A stretch of 64,000 nucleotides of DNA from Marinobacter sp. 2_MG-2023. Lineage in GTDB: Bacteria; Pseudomonadota; Gammaproteobacteria; Pseudomonadales; Oleiphilaceae. A program made the position numbers and the translations under genes. Shown in pieces: positions 1 through 8,569 of this stretch. The notes under the pieces are model-generated. The model ran no database searches and had not been told where the DNA came from. It saw nothing but the letters and a program-made list of their open reading frames with translations. The stretch covers positions 186,001 through 250,000 of the forward strand of contig NZ_JAUOPH010000002.1 of NCBI RefSeq assembly GCF_030546935.1, written 5' to 3'. How positions within the stretch are numbered: position 1 is the first letter of the stretch; every line of letters begins with the position of its first letter.

Positions 1-105
1 GTAACGCCTTGTCTTTCTGGCCAAAGAGGACGGCAGCTTTTCGCGAATAAAGCAACGCACCTCATGTCGAAATTCTTCCAATTCCGGGGAGTACCGATAC
101 CGCAT
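1..105 (-). CDS. acyl-CoA dehydrogenase, N-terminus only (cut by window edge)
   Basis: The minus strand reads an open frame from an ATG at 105 to the window edge, beginning MRYRYSPELEEFRHEVR, which is the usual opening of the acyl-CoA dehydrogenase alpha-helical N-terminal domain. A GGAG lies six bases before this ATG; an in-frame ATG at 117 is possible but has no better ribosome site. The stop of the GldA-like gene is only 14 bases upstream, so this is the next gene of the same operon. Family members oxidise acyl-CoA thioesters to enoyl-CoA with FAD. Only 35 codons are visible, so the substrate class cannot be judged. Confidence 0.72.
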   Translation of the reverse strand, partial: MRYRYSPELEEFRHEVRCFIREKLPSSLARKTRRY

Positions 106-118
106 AAAATGCTCCATT

Positions 119-1261
119 CTATTGAGTTGTCGCCGACGGGGTGATTTTCTGCGTCGAAACCTGTTCTAATCGAACCATATAGCTCACTAGCTCTGCTGGC
201 TGAAGCTGAGCACGTAGCTCCTCCATATAAGGGGCCGCCAGAGTGGCTTCGGCCATTCTCAGCAAACACGAAGGGGACAGCCGATCCAATCCCAAAGCTT
301 GCAACGACTCTGGCAACCCTACACTTTGGTAGAAATTGATTAGGTCAAGGAGGCACTCAAGTGGTCGACCTTCTTGCGTTAACTGAACCAAGAGGCCGTA
401 GGCAACTAGTTCTCCATGCAGAAAATTTTGAGTCTGTGAGAACAACGCAAGTCCTCGTGTTAGGGAATGAGCAAGAAAAAGACCACTATTCTCGAAGCCC
501 AAACCGGCTAGCAGCACGCAAGATTCCACAACAGCCTCTAGCGACTGATTTGGGCTCCCGTCACGCACTGCCCGACAAGCTTCCAAACCATCACGCCGTA
601 TCACTTCGTAGCTGGCACTGGCCAAACACAAGCCCGCCTGAGTTACTCGTCCCCCATGAAGATTATTACGCTCATAACGAACACTGGCATCAGCTTCAAA
701 GCGCTTTGCGATTGCATCACCGATACCCGCGACAAGAAAGCGTTCAGGGGCCTGGGCAATGACCGCAGTATCAACGAGTATGACATCGGGGTTCCACTGA
801 CACCGTTCCACTCCGCTCAAGTTATGATCACGATCGTAAAAAACCACAGCCCGGCTAGTAGGAGCATCGTTGGAAGCTAAGGTAGGCACTACTATTAAAC
901 GCGCACCCAACTTATCCGCTACAGCTTTACCTACATCAACAGTCTTTCCACCACCAAGCGCAATAATCACCTCGGGCAGAGTTGGGGAAATTTGCTCACA
1001 TAAATCATGAATGGCTTCCCGTACAACCTCTCCATCAAATTCCACAATATCGCTATCGACCGACGCCGAATTCAGACTACTGAGAACCAGCTCTTCGAGG
1101 AAAGAACGAACCTGACTATCACAGATTACCGTCGCACGATTACCCAAAGACAATGTTTCAACGCCTAGCAGGCCCAATGCCCCAGCACCCTGTATATATC
1201 GTCTCGGCGAGCCAAATACCCGGCAACCAGCCAACATTGTTTTCATGTGGTTCTCAGTCAC
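119..1261 (-). CDS. GldA-like metal-dependent alcohol dehydrogenase
   Basis: The 380-residue protein belongs to the iron/zinc alcohol dehydrogenase superfamily (glycerol dehydrogenase, maleylacetate reductase and relatives), judged by the NAD-binding stretch IALGGGKTVDVGKAVA, the following APTSRAVVFYD segment and GIGDAIAKRFEA. Metal-ligand histidines are likely in the FLAHSLTRGL and FLHGELVAYGL segments. The start is taken as GTG at 1261: AGGAGG lies six bases upstream and the bases GTGACTGA form an 8-base overlap with the stop of the upstream SDR gene, a classic translational-coupling arrangement. A longer ATG start at 1297 would have no ribosome site. It is the fifth visible gene of the TRAP operon and presumably reduces or oxidises an intermediate of the imported compound. 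The substrate is unknown. Confidence 0.8.
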   Translation of the reverse strand: MTENHMKTMLAGCRVFGSPRRYIQGAGALGLLGVETLSLGNRATVICDSQVRSFLEELVLSSLNSASVDSDIVEFDGEVVREAIHDLCEQISPTLPEVIIALGGGKTVDVGKAVADKLGARLIVVPTLASNDAPTSRAVVFYDRDHNLSGVERCQWNPDVILVDTAVIAQAPERFLVAGIGDAIAKRFEADASVRYERNNLHGGRVTQAGLCLASASYEVIRRDGLEACRAVRDGSPNQSLEAVVESCVLLAGLGFENSGLFLAHSLTRGLALFSQTQNFLHGELVAYGLLVQLTQEGRPLECLLDLINFYQSVGLPESLQALGLDRLSPSCLLRMAEATLAAPYMEELRAQLQPAELVSYMVRLEQVSTQKITPSATTQ

Positions 1262-2051
1262 TTGCAACCTCCTTTCTGCTCGCCCGCACCCCACCAAAAG
1301 TCTGCCAACTCCCGCTAACTAACCAGCCACCATCGACCGGAACATTTACTCCGGTGATACACGAAGCGCGTTCGCTCGCCAGAAACTGTATTGCTTCGGC
1401 GATATCTTCGGGGTAAATGAGTTCTCCTGTGGCCGACATCTCCCTAAGTTGCGCTGGTTCGCGATAACCTCGAGCGATTTGTTCCTTTAGTGCAGGTGTA
1501 AGTGTGTAACCAGGAGACACTGTATTCACCCTAACTCCGGAACGCCCCCATTCGGCAGCCAAACACTCAACCAGGCTAATCACCGCCGCTTTCGCCGGCG
1601 AATACGCGTGCAGCGGCATGGAGCGCATTCCCGCCACCGATGAGATCGCGACGATGGCTCCCTTGCCCCGTGCCGCCATCCGGGTTCCAACTTCAGTGCA
1701 GCACAGATAAAGCCCGCGAAAATCGACTTCAATCAAGCGGTCGAATACTTCCAAAGGGAGTTGATCAGGTGGCAAGGGGTCTTGCACAATACCGGCACTG
1801 GCAACGAGTACCTCCACGCTCCCCAGATCCCTCTCAATCGCGTTAATAGCCTGTTTAACTGCCTGCTCGTCGACTATGTCTAGCGCATATGCATAGCCTC
1901 CGATTTCTTCAGCGAGCTCTGCAACAGCTGCAGCATTTTGGTCAATAAGAGCCACGCGGGCACCACAGTCGGAAAAGCTTCTGGCCGCAGCTGCACCTAT
2001 CCCGCTCGCACCACCAGTTACCACCACAATCTTTTCTGAAAACTCACTCAT
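1254..2051 (-). CDS. SDR family oxidoreductase (TRAP operon)
   Basis: A classical short-chain dehydrogenase of about 265 residues. It has the TGGASGIG nucleotide-binding loop near the N-terminus, the SVAGM catalytic serine region, the YSPAK form of the Tyr-x-x-x-Lys motif, and the C-terminal GVNVPVDGGW typical of the family. The ATG at 2051 (MSEFSEK) has AGGA seven bases upstream and is preferred to the ATG at 2060. The gene follows dctM closely and overlaps the GldA-like gene by 8 bases. It probably carries out an NAD(P)-dependent oxidation of a hydroxyl on the imported substrate; this is inferred only from family and context. Confidence 0.85.
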   Translation of the reverse strand: MSEFSEKIVVVTGGASGIGAAAARSFSDCGARVALIDQNAAAVAELAEEIGGYAYALDIVDEQAVKQAINAIERDLGSVEVLVASAGIVQDPLPPDQLPLEVFDRLIEVDFRGLYLCCTEVGTRMAARGKGAIVAISSVAGMRSMPLHAYSPAKAAVISLVECLAAEWGRSGVRVNTVSPGYTLTPALKEQIARGYREPAQLREMSATGELIYPEDIAEAIQFLASERASCITGVNVPVDGGWLVSGSWQTFGGVRASRKEVASD

Positions 2052-2076
2052 CGTTTTCATCCTAATTAAACACTAC

Positions 2077-3384
2077 TCAGTCAAGAAAGCTGGGAAGCCA
2101 TAAGGAAATGCTCGGAAAGCCGATTAACAGCCCAAGGATGAACATTTCAGCAACTACGAACCAAAAGGTGTTTACAAGTAGGCTCCCCATATTCAAGCCA
2201 CTCCCCATAACTGTTTTAACTACAAAAAGATTCATTCCGATTGGAGGAGTCACTAGTGAAATCTCTAAATACTTCACTACTAAAATACCCATCCAAATTA
2301 GGTCGATCTCATAGTGATTAAATATAGGAAGAAGCAGGGGCAAAGTTAGAAGCATTATTCCAATTGGCTCCAAAAACATTCCCAGAACTAAAAAGACTAC
2401 AGAAACCCCGATAATAAAAGTAAGAGGTGAATCGCTAAGCGATAAGGCCACGTTCGTCATGTAATCCGGCACACCTGAAAGCGCCAAAAAACGCGTAAAT
2501 AGAGTAGCCCCGATGGCGATCAAGAAGACAGTAGAGGTAGTTTTTAAAGTCTCAACTAAAGCCTGCCCTAGCCTGCGCCATGAAAGAGCACGACGAAAAA
2601 CAGCGATTAAAGCAGTTATAGCGGCCCCCACACCACCCGCCTCTGTAGCAGTAAAGGCTCCGCTAAAGATCCCACCGAGCACGACACAGATCAACATTAC
2701 CATCGGCCATGTTTCGAGAATTGCGCTACTCCAAGTGTCAGGAGTACTACCTTGAGATTCGCGAGGTGCGAGGCTTGGATTTAGCTTAACGCGTGCAATA
2801 ATTACCAATGAGAATATAGCCATCGATAACAAACCAGGTAAAATCCCAGCAATAAATAATTTTGCTATCGATACTTGGGTAAAAACCCCATAAATAATCA
2901 TAACAATACTCGGTGGAATCATGGATCCGACTGTTCCACCAATTGCCACTATGCTGCCACTGAAGCCAGGCTGATAGCCCGCCTTATTCATTTCTGGGAC
3001 GGCAACACGCCCCATCGTTGCGGAACACGCCACACTAGACCCACTTACAGCAGCAAATAGACCAGATCCCGCTATAGTGGCGATCCCAAGCCCCCCTGGA
3101 AGCCAAGATAGCAGTTTGCGAGCAAGCTTAAACAAGCCATCAGTCAGACTACAGCAATAAGCTAGGTATCCCATTAAAAGAAACATCGGTATAGAACTTA
3201 GAGACCAACTAGCAACAAAATCATAAGGTGTGGAAGCGAGCAGACCCAACGCAGATCTCTCACTAATCATTACAGATATACCGATAAAAGAAGTACCCAG
3301 CAGCGCTAAACCAAGGGGGGCACGTAACAGCACTAAAACTATTAGAATACCTATACCCCAGAGGCCAATTTCTAAATTACTCAC
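2077..3384 (-). CDS. dctM: TRAP transporter large permease (DctM)
   Basis: A 435-residue, strongly hydrophobic protein of the length usual for TRAP large membrane subunits. Family hallmarks include the AAVSGSSVACSATMGRVAVPEM stretch and the internally repeated helical layout ending in VTPPIGMNLFVVKTVMG. DctM forms the transport channel that moves an organic acid inward using a sodium gradient. The start codon is GTG, overlapping the dctQ stop by one base (TAGTG on the minus strand), so the two membrane subunits are translationally coupled. The gene is much more AT-rich than the core genes after 12.6 kb. Confidence 0.93.
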   Translation of the reverse strand: MSNLEIGLWGIGILIVLVLLRAPLGLALLGTSFIGISVMISERSALGLLASTPYDFVASWSLSSIPMFLLMGYLAYCCSLTDGLFKLARKLLSWLPGGLGIATIAGSGLFAAVSGSSVACSATMGRVAVPEMNKAGYQPGFSGSIVAIGGTVGSMIPPSIVMIIYGVFTQVSIAKLFIAGILPGLLSMAIFSLVIIARVKLNPSLAPRESQGSTPDTWSSAILETWPMVMLICVVLGGIFSGAFTATEAGGVGAAITALIAVFRRALSWRRLGQALVETLKTTSTVFLIAIGATLFTRFLALSGVPDYMTNVALSLSDSPLTFIIGVSVVFLVLGMFLEPIGIMLLTLPLLLPIFNHYEIDLIWMGILVVKYLEISLVTPPIGMNLFVVKTVMGSGLNMGSLLVNTFWFVVAEMFILGLLIGFPSISLWLPSFLD

Positions 3385-3923
3385 TAGGCATTCTCCTGCA
3401 TCATAAATTTTTCGGAACTTTCTTTAACTACAGGGATTTTATGACCGGATAACTGGAGAACACCTTTTAGAAAGAGCACCAGTGCAAACAGAATAAACCC
3501 TAAAGGCAGAGCAAAACTCGCAGGCCAAATAGGTAGAGAGTAGTCTCCCATCACGTACTCCCCAATATCCCACTTGGACAGTGCATCTTTAAGTGTCATC
3601 CAAGCCATAAGCGCAAACAATCCAGCCCCTAGAATTGACATCACAGCTTTAATCAATCTTTGAATTAAATCCGGAAAAAACTGAACAACCAAATCGACGG
3701 CAATATGTCCATCGTGACGTTCCACGAGTGCCAGTGGAATAAATGTTATCCCCACCATATAGTAGTACGAAACAAGTTCCAAAGTGAGCGGCAGAGGCCG
3801 CCCCGACACATATCTTAGAAAGACATCCAAGCCAACATTAAGCATCATAATGAATAAAAGAGATGCCGAAATGAAAGTAATATACTTAATAAATGAGTCA
3901 AAAAAATCAAATATTTTTATCAT
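3384..3923 (-). CDS. dctQ: TRAP transporter small permease (DctQ)
   Basis: A 179-residue protein with four predicted hydrophobic segments and the small-subunit pattern LNVGLDVFLRYVSGRPLPLTLELVS, followed by ERHDGHIAVDL. DctQ is the structural partner of DctM in the inner membrane. It lies between dctP and dctM. About 90 very AT-rich bases carrying a hairpin separate it from dctP, and it overlaps dctM by one base. The ribosome site before ATG 3923 is weak. Confidence 0.9.
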   Translation of the reverse strand: MIKIFDFFDSFIKYITFISASLLFIMMLNVGLDVFLRYVSGRPLPLTLELVSYYYMVGITFIPLALVERHDGHIAVDLVVQFFPDLIQRLIKAVMSILGAGLFALMAWMTLKDALSKWDIGEYVMGDYSLPIWPASFALPLGFILFALVLFLKGVLQLSGHKIPVVKESSEKFMMQENA

Positions 3924-3982
3924 ATTGCTTTAAACTCATGCATGATATGGCTTAAATTAAATATTAAAATTATTTATAATTA

Positions 3983-4008
3983 CCCGGCCACACTACAGAG
4001 TAGCCGGG
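3983..4008 (-). promoter_or_regulatory. hairpin between dctP and dctQ
   Basis: CCCGGC and GCCGGG arms pair around a 14-base loop in otherwise very AT-rich DNA, directly after the dctP stop. On the minus strand the sequence after the stem is rich in A and T. Intergenic hairpins at this place commonly raise the amount of binding protein relative to the permease by partial termination or mRNA protection; that role is inferred. Confidence 0.6.
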
Positions 4009-4014
4009 GCCATA

Positions 4015-5157
4015 TCAGAGACCGTAAGAGTGGGAGTCAAGATTATCGAATATTTCTCGCTTAACTACTTCGAGTACAGCTTCCTCATCGTCCCTAATTC
4101 CCTCGAAAAGCTTTTGGTACTTAGCTATTTTTTCCGCCTGAAGATCAATAAAATCTTGCGGGTTCGAAATACCACGAGATTTCGCATTCTTAATAATTAT
4201 AGAATGATCCTTCTCTACAAACTCATTGAGATTATTAATCAATTCATGGCTTGGGGGTACAACTTCGATTCCTTTGGAAGCAAGCATGTCCTCACTTTCA
4301 CTAGCCAGGCGCAACTGGCTCATTGTAGGCCCAATGACTAATTTGCTTGCATGCCGAAAAAATGCGTCCCGCTCTTCGGAAGAAAGGCTCTTCCAAAAGT
4401 TTTGGTTGAGAGTTGCCATACTTGTCTGAAAAAGGGAGCCGAGCGGAAGAGTAGTTACGTGCGTAACCACATCATAAAGATTGTAACCATCAACATCTGT
4501 AATAGGTAGTAGCCCAGAATCTAACGCTCCGCGATTGAGGCCTTCAAATATTTCACTTGAGGGCACATTTACCGGCACGGCACCAACATGACGTGCCCAT
4601 CGGTCCCACGCGCCACCCGTTGTACGAATACGCTGGCCGCGGAAGTCTTCGACCTTAGTATATGAGCGCGTTGCTAGAAGGTTGTAACTGGGCGTGTCGA
4701 ACGAACCCAAATATACCAGACCATTGCGCTTATACTCTTCTTGGCAGGCATCGCAGTGGAGCATCACAACTTCAGTTATTGCTGCAGCGTTGGCCAGAGA
4801 ATCATTTTGCCCGTAAAAAGCCATATCTGACATTAACGTCCCATAGGGCAACTCAGCAGGGTGGTAGCTTAAGACGATAAAACCCAAATTGGCAATTCCA
4901 TCTCTGACCCCACCCAGTGTTTCTCGAGCACTAAGCAGAGACCCACCTGTGTAAAGTTTAAAATCAACGCCGTTATCGTCCTTACTGAGATTATCAATAA
5001 ATGGCTGCATGCCATCAGCGACAATTGGATGACTAGGAACGAGAAATGCCGTTGCATTTTCTTCTGCACTAGCACTTCCGATGCCGGCAATAGTGATTAA
5101 TGCAGCGAAGCCAGGAAAGAGTACCGTTTTTTTTATAATGCTATTAAATCTGACCAT
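4015..5157 (-). CDS. dctP: TRAP transporter substrate-binding protein (DctP)
   Basis: A 380-residue periplasmic binding protein. The first ~31 residues form a signal peptide ending in ASA. The family core is visible: a GGSLLSARETLGGVRDG segment, then the ligand-arginine strand RGQRIRTTGGAWDRWA, then VNVPSSEIFEGLNRGALD. A CxxC pair (HCDACQEE) is present and is shared with the second binding protein at 10,997-12,148, to which it is clearly paralogous along its whole length. It captures an organic acid for DctQM. The exact ligand cannot be read from sequence. Confidence 0.92.
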   Translation of the reverse strand: MVRFNSIIKKTVLFPGFAALITIAGIGSASAEENATAFLVPSHPIVADGMQPFIDNLSKDDNGVDFKLYTGGSLLSARETLGGVRDGIANLGFIVLSYHPAELPYGTLMSDMAFYGQNDSLANAAAITEVVMLHCDACQEEYKRNGLVYLGSFDTPSYNLLATRSYTKVEDFRGQRIRTTGGAWDRWARHVGAVPVNVPSSEIFEGLNRGALDSGLLPITDVDGYNLYDVVTHVTTLPLGSLFQTSMATLNQNFWKSLSSEERDAFFRHASKLVIGPTMSQLRLASESEDMLASKGIEVVPPSHELINNLNEFVEKDHSIIIKNAKSRGISNPQDFIDLQAEKIAKYQKLFEGIRDDEEAVLEVVKREIFDNLDSHSYGL

Positions 5158-5484
5158 TTTTTATCGCCCTATATTGTTAGAAATTATTTTTTTGACGCCA
5201 CACATTTAAATCATAAAGAGTTCTGCGCACGCAACCTGATCTTTGGTTTCTTTGTAATACCAATTATCGCCGAATTGACGCCCCTCTAAGAGCCGGCCAT
5301 ATTTAACCGATCCCAACTAAAGGAGCGCTTTTCCATCAGATTTTGAGATTGAAAAAATGCAATTTGCGAATTCATAAATTGATTGCCATAATCCGTGATA
5401 AATAAATAGAAATTGACTTACTTGTACATTAGCCCGCCTCCATGCGAGCGTACATTTTTGTACAATGCGAGCTAGCGAGGGAAC
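5158..5484. promoter_or_regulatory. divergent promoter region between dctP and the NIPSNAP gene, with repeated TTGTACA sites
   Basis: This 327-base gap has no gene. TTGTACA occurs at 5423-5429 and, within the palindrome TTGTACAA, at 5459-5466; GTACA and TGTAC arms around TTTT lie at 5451-5464. ATGCGAGC is also repeated at 5443-5450 and 5466-5473. FCD-type GntR regulators typically bind TTGT-ACAA-like palindromes, so these are candidate operators for the tandem regulator at 6952-8553. Promoter boxes for the two divergent genes cannot be fixed with confidence. Confidence 0.5.
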
Positions 5485-5799
5485 ATGATTCTTGACGAGC
5501 GCACTTACACAATCCGCCCTGACGGAATGCAAGACTTTTTAGAGTTATACGAAACACAAGGGCTACCACTTCTACGCGAACACCTAGGCGGTTTTGCCGG
5601 CTTCTTCAAAGCAGAAACCGGCATAATTAATCAGGTCGTTCACTTATGGACCTTCAAAGATGCCGGTGACCGAGAGCAACGTAGAATACAGCTATGGTCA
5701 GACCAACGCTGGAAGGATTACACAACAAAGGTCCTGCCACTAATTGAGCGCATGGAAAATCGACTACTGGTGCCAACAAGTTTTTCACAATGGAGGTGA
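5485..5799 (+). CDS. NIPSNAP family protein
   Basis: A 104-residue protein starting MILDERTYTIRPDGMQDFLELYE with a later HLWTFKDAGDREQRRIQLW, which matches the single-domain bacterial NIPSNAP fold (a dimeric alpha/beta barrel ferredoxin-like protein). GAGGGA lies five bases before the ATG. Bacterial members are often found in catabolic operons for aromatic or dicarboxylic compounds, but their biochemical role is poorly defined. It is transcribed away from the TRAP operon and shares its upstream region. Confidence 0.8.
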   Translation: MILDERTYTIRPDGMQDFLELYETQGLPLLREHLGGFAGFFKAETGIINQVVHLWTFKDAGDREQRRIQLWSDQRWKDYTTKVLPLIERMENRLLVPTSFSQWR

Positions 5800-5901
5800 A
5801 GGTGGGCTGCACCCCGTTATTGCGGTAGCTCAATAAGACATGCACTCCGCGCCACAGGGATACCCATATCCAAAAACAACAGATATTGCCTCGTAGTTTC
5901 T

Positions 5902-6662
5902 ATGGTTAAGCCAGTGCTTTACCCCCGCAATCTGACTAACACGAGAGCTAAGCAGCCCTGTGCGCCCGGCATCAACTCTAGCCTTTTGCTCCGATGGAGC
6001 CAGAGTGCCTTAAAAGCTCTTGGCTCCCCAAGAGACGAGGAATTTGCCCGTCTCAAGCGAGAACTAGCCCGAGTAAAGAATAGCGAGATTTTTTTCGCTA
6101 AGGCTCAGCATTCTTTGCAAGGGAGTCTCTCTAAAGCGCCAGGCGGATCAACTCCGGCTATCGCGACCCAGCGAAGCTCACGATGCCACCGGGGGCATAA
6201 TTGACTCGCCAGGGCTGCAGAACGGCCTAGTTCCCAAATGCGCTTCAACACGCCTGAATGCCGCTGCACGATTGTTGGCCATACATAGTAATCAAGGCAG
6301 GTGACACAAGCGGGGCGGACGCTCGGGACCTCGTTATTGTTGGGCAGCGGGCACCCAGAATAACCCGAACGGAGTTTCTTCGCTTTGGGTCAGGCAGCAA
6401 GTGGCGAAGGGCTAATACGGAGACATTCACACACGAAAGGAAGCTCTTTTTGTGCGTATGTCTCGATCCGTTTAGCAAACGAGTCACTAATTGGTTTATA
6501 CATCCGGAACATGCCGATCAGAGGTACTGGAATAGCTATTTGGCAGCGATAGGGGAAAGTTCGAAGATTGCCCCCCCCCCTGATGGGGGACAGCCAGTAT
6601 ACCAGCGGATACAACCGAAGCAATCTAGTCAGCCGCTGCCTAACGTGCAGCATGAGCACAGT
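5902..6662 (+). mobile_element. decayed IS3-family transposase remnant
   Basis: The frame from 5902 contains GINSSLLLRW and then EEFARLKRELARVK followed by FFAKA, matching the helix-turn-helix end and leucine-zipper of IS3-family OrfA, but with a deletion in the segment that normally reads ERDILKKAA. A second frame from 6258 contains RKLFLCVCLDPFSKRVTNW and later a degraded PDGGQPVYQ, resembling the retroviral-integrase-type OrfB core (DxxSRxVxGW and HSDxGSQY). Frames are broken, the catalytic residues are not all present and no terminal inverted repeats could be delimited. It is a relic, not an active element. Confidence 0.6.
6571..6580. repeat. run of ten cytosines
   Basis: Ten consecutive C bases followed closely by GGGGG inside the IS3 remnant. 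Such runs are prone to slippage and to sequencing error, so the local reading frame should be treated with caution. Confidence 0.9.
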
Positions 6663-6951
6663 TAGTCAATGTCTCAATAACGCCAACTGCGAGAGAGAGG
6701 CACAAGCTGACGCCATCGACTAAATTGAGAGGTTTCATAATCTCAGTATGCATCGTAGAGTTGCAGCTCAGGGTCGAAAGTTGTCAGCCGTTTTAAAACC
6801 GTCCGTGGAAACGCGATAGAACCCAAGCTAGAATACCTAGTTTGAGAGCCTCTTTCGTTTACCATCCATTACGCTTACCAAGGCCAAACTCTACAGACTC
6901 GCTGCAGCACAAAAAACTGTAAGAGTCCGCGCGTCGCTTTGACACAACGTC
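6663..6951. other. intergenic stretch upstream of the tandem GntR gene
   Basis: About 290 bases with no open frame, RNA gene or clear terminator that I can support. It lies between the transposase remnant and the tandem regulator, so it may hold further insertion-sequence debris and the regulator's promoter. No convincing -35/-10 pair was found. Confidence 0.5.
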
Positions 6952-8553
6952 TTGAGGGTTTTAATAATTAACAATATTGACTTACGCCTTACACTACTTC
7001 AGGGCTCATCGCAGTTCAGCCCTACTGAGCTGCCAGAGAGACCAAGCCGCGATCCACGCATACAGCTACGCAACCACACAAGAATATCACTAGCTGAGAG
7101 ACTTGCAGGGAAACTTCTCTACTTAATTGCGAACGGTCAGCTATCTCCTGGCTCGCGCCTGCCTGCAGAGCGACAGATCGCTGAGACCATGGGCGTGAGC
7201 CGTGTATGTGTGCGCAATGCTCTAGGTAAGCTAAAGGACAAAGGCTACCTTAAATCCATCCAAGGCAGTGGAACCCGAGTCACTACGTCTCAAGGCAACT
7301 CTTCGCTTATCAGAGACCTGCTTTCAGCAAATAGTGAAAACCTTCAAGACTTGGCAGAAATCCGCGGGCACTTAGAAGTTTGGGCTGCAGCGCGAGCCGC
7401 CTGCAATGCTAACGACACGCAGTTACGGAGCTTGCGTACTCTGGTGAATGAGGCCACTCATCTAGGCGAAAAAGAGAGAGTCGAGAATGACCTAGAATTT
7501 CACATCATGATAGCCAGAGCATCGGGGTGCATGGTCTATGAGTACTTGCTTCAGTTACTGGATGGTACATTAAGATCTTATTTTCGCCAGCTTCGCCACG
7601 TATTTTCCATCGACGAATCAACAAGTAACAAGTTAGTAGATCAGCATGCACTAATATGCAAAGCTATCGAACGCCGAGATGCAGAAGAAGCAGCTAAATC
7701 GATGGCAGCCCACACTAGCGTTATTCGTAATGCTTACTCAAAGGATCGTGGCGCGGCGGGACCAATAAGTTGCTGGCAAAATGGTACCTTACATTTGTCC
7801 AAAGAAGAGACTCTCAAACTGCTGGCAGAAACCAAACATGAGCAGCTCTCAGACCACGTCACAAACTCACTTATTGCGCTACTTGGGGCCGGTCGGCTAG
7901 CGCCTGGGGAATGCTTACCAGGAGAGCGTGAACTCGCAGACCGCATGGGAGTAAGCCGCATCTCTATTCGCGCGGCTTTAGCACAACTCAAGGAGCTTGG
8001 ATTCTTAGAATCTACACAGCGTAGTGGCACCAGGGTAGTGGCACACCCTAATCCCTTACATTCAGCAGAAGCCTCAATAAAAGCTAGCCCCAGCCACCTT
8101 TTTGATCTTTGCGAGATACGAGGCTATCTCGAAGCTTGGGCTGCTCGTAGAGCCGCCTATCACGCATCAGAGAAAGACCGCGACGAGCTGCGCCAGATCA
8201 TTAGAGAAATGCACTATCACCAAGCTTCAAGTCGTTTAACGGCACATTATGACCATCGTTTCCATCTCCTTATTGCCAAGGCCTCTGGCAGCGCGGTCTA
8301 CTTCCATCTAATGTCAACGCTCCAAGATGTTCTAAGTGACTACTTTGAGTACTTTCGCAACCACATCGAAATCAATAACGCTCTGGACTGCCTTGCATTA
8401 GAGCACCACACCGCAATTCAGGAGGCAATTTGCCGTGGCGATGGCGATGAAGCTTCCAAGTGGATGCGAGAGCACTCCCGCATCTTCCAGGACGCCTACC
8501 GCCAGCATGCTCTGAGCGCGTCTCCAGGCGCGCCAACCGAAACCCAACTATAG
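6952..8553 (+). CDS. tandem (double) GntR/FCD transcription regulator
   Basis: One 533-residue frame holds two full FadR-type GntR regulators in series. The first winged helix spans residues ~44-110 (RLPAERQIAETMGVSRVCVR), the first FCD ligand domain ~135-262, the second winged helix ~295-363 (LPGERELADRMGVSRISIR) and the second FCD ~383-515. Both FCD halves keep the metal-binding Asp and three His in the same spacing (D180, H184, H232, H254; D434, H438, H486, H508). The usual family length is ~220-250 residues. The frame has no ATG near its start: TTG at 6952 is the first usual start codon and the ribosome site is unclear, so the N-terminus is uncertain. It is the only regulator in the catabolic block and probably controls it, presumably in response to a carboxylic-acid ligand. 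Confidence 0.88.
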   Translation: MRVLIINNIDLRLTLLQGSSQFSPTELPERPSRDPRIQLRNHTRISLAERLAGKLLYLIANGQLSPGSRLPAERQIAETMGVSRVCVRNALGKLKDKGYLKSIQGSGTRVTTSQGNSSLIRDLLSANSENLQDLAEIRGHLEVWAAARAACNANDTQLRSLRTLVNEATHLGEKERVENDLEFHIMIARASGCMVYEYLLQLLDGTLRSYFRQLRHVFSIDESTSNKLVDQHALICKAIERRDAEEAAKSMAAHTSVIRNAYSKDRGAAGPISCWQNGTLHLSKEETLKLLAETKHEQLSDHVTNSLIALLGAGRLAPGECLPGERELADRMGVSRISIRAALAQLKELGFLESTQRSGTRVVAHPNPLHSAEASIKASPSHLFDLCEIRGYLEAWAARRAAYHASEKDRDELRQIIREMHYHQASSRLTAHYDHRFHLLIAKASGSAVYFHLMSTLQDVLSDYFEYFRNHIEINNALDCLALEHHTAIQEAICRGDGDEASKWMREHSRIFQDAYRQHALSASPGAPTETQL

Positions 8554-8569
8554 CTGAATTGTGACTGAG

